The notes under the pieces are model-generated. The model saw only the letters and a list, made by a program, of their open reading frames with translations. It was not told the origin of the DNA and did not search any database. A program made the translations under genes and the position numbers. 64,000 nucleotides of DNA from Bemisia tabaci (Eukaryota > Arthropoda > Insecta > Hemiptera > Aleyrodidae): positions 3,753,434-3,817,433 of the forward strand of contig NC_092795.1 of the NCBI RefSeq assembly GCF_918797505.1. Reading direction: 5' to 3'. Below, piece by piece: positions 63,763 through 64,000 of this stretch (the first letter of the stretch is position 1; the number at the start of each line of letters is the position of its first letter).

Positions 63763-64000
63763 GACACGCAGCGTCGGGGAGCTCCGGGAATCGCACTCAA
63801 TCTTGAAGTGTATGTGTCGTTTAAGTGTTCCTGTTGATTCCTTTCTCCCGTTACACACCCGCAACTTCCCACGGGATTCAACGTAATTCCCGCGTGGAAC
63901 AGATTGTGATCAGATCGGCACGTCTCGCGATTGGAAGGGGGAAAAAAAGAAAAAGAAAAAGAAAAAAAATACTTGATGGTGCAGCTAGAACTAGAGTGAC
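63763..64000. other. no recognisable feature to window end
   Basis: Unique DNA. An A/G-rich stretch GGGGGAAAAAAAGAAAAAG lies at about 63938-63968. Confidence 0.35.

Overview
This is AT-rich, intergenic-type DNA from a eukaryote, most likely an insect. The mix of elements and several of the dispersed repeat families resemble what I recall of sap-sucking hemipteran genomes such as whitefly (Bemisia-like). That species guess is recollection and inference, not proof. There are no operons, Shine-Dalgarno-spaced gene runs, tRNAs, rRNAs or CRISPR arrays. I find no host gene I can name with confidence. Nearly all open frames are short, lack ATG, or come from microsatellites, homopolymers or palindromes.

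The window is dominated by small non-autonomous DNA transposons, most of them foldback MITEs of about 110-550 bp. I recognise at least a dozen families by comparing the window with itself. I call them F1 (GGACCACTAGACAAGG ends), F2 (GCTAAGGAAAAACGCCGTA), F3 (GGAACCAAGCCACATCAG), F4 (CGACGGTGAAACT), F5 (CGCACAGTGGATCGAGTC), F6 (GCGGGTTGATTATTGAAATT), F7 (TGGACGTATTTCT), F8 (CACTGAAAAAAAAGATTGG), F9 (CACCTTCCGGCCAAAG), F10 (GCAATTAGCAATCGCCGGCA), F11 (CTCCTCTGACG), F12 (palindrome around GGAACTATAAATTCTGG) and F13 (a 1.5-kb family with GTCCAC-rich ends). Singletons include a 1.19-kb almost perfect inverted repeat (48715-49902), a 0.4-kb hairpin (9400-9807) and a hAT-type MITE with a perfect 8-bp target duplication (61274-61437).

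Autonomous-type remnants are few. A pogo/Tigger-like element (17805-20314) keeps the DNA-binding half of its transposase on the minus strand and has lost the catalytic half. Its 5' region is split by an F13 element. Four 5'-truncated copies of one non-LTR retrotransposon lie near 13.2-13.9 kb (+) and at 29.75, 40.28 and 52.03 kb (-), each ending in a TAAC-type tail.

Layout: 0-12 kb holds F1/F4/F5/F6/F7 copies, a TATC microsatellite inside an F4 copy and a GA/CT-biased block. 11.5-16.4 kb holds inverted composite F9 elements and a nested LINE/F10. 17.8-20.3 kb is Tigger with nested F13. 21-22.4 kb holds two F2 copies and a 39-bp GC-rich minisatellite that is also an open frame of 13-residue repeats. 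27-31.6 kb holds F3, LINE, F4, F12, F5 and F2. 33.9-36.1 kb is a 0.5-kb inverted duplication around a possible multi-exon protein-coding fragment on the minus strand. 36.6-48.2 kb is a dense, often nested MITE pile-up. 48.7-49.9 kb is the giant hairpin. 51.8-53.4 kb is the second F13 copy with a LINE inside it. 55 kb has a possible 3'-terminal exon. 58-64 kb holds F1, F2, F6, F7, F8 and hAT MITEs.

Nested insertions give a partial relative chronology: Tigger before F13 before LINE; F4 before F3; LINE before F10; F9 before a CACTG-type foldback. Coordinates of repeat ends were read by eye and may be off by a few bases unless a target duplication is stated.
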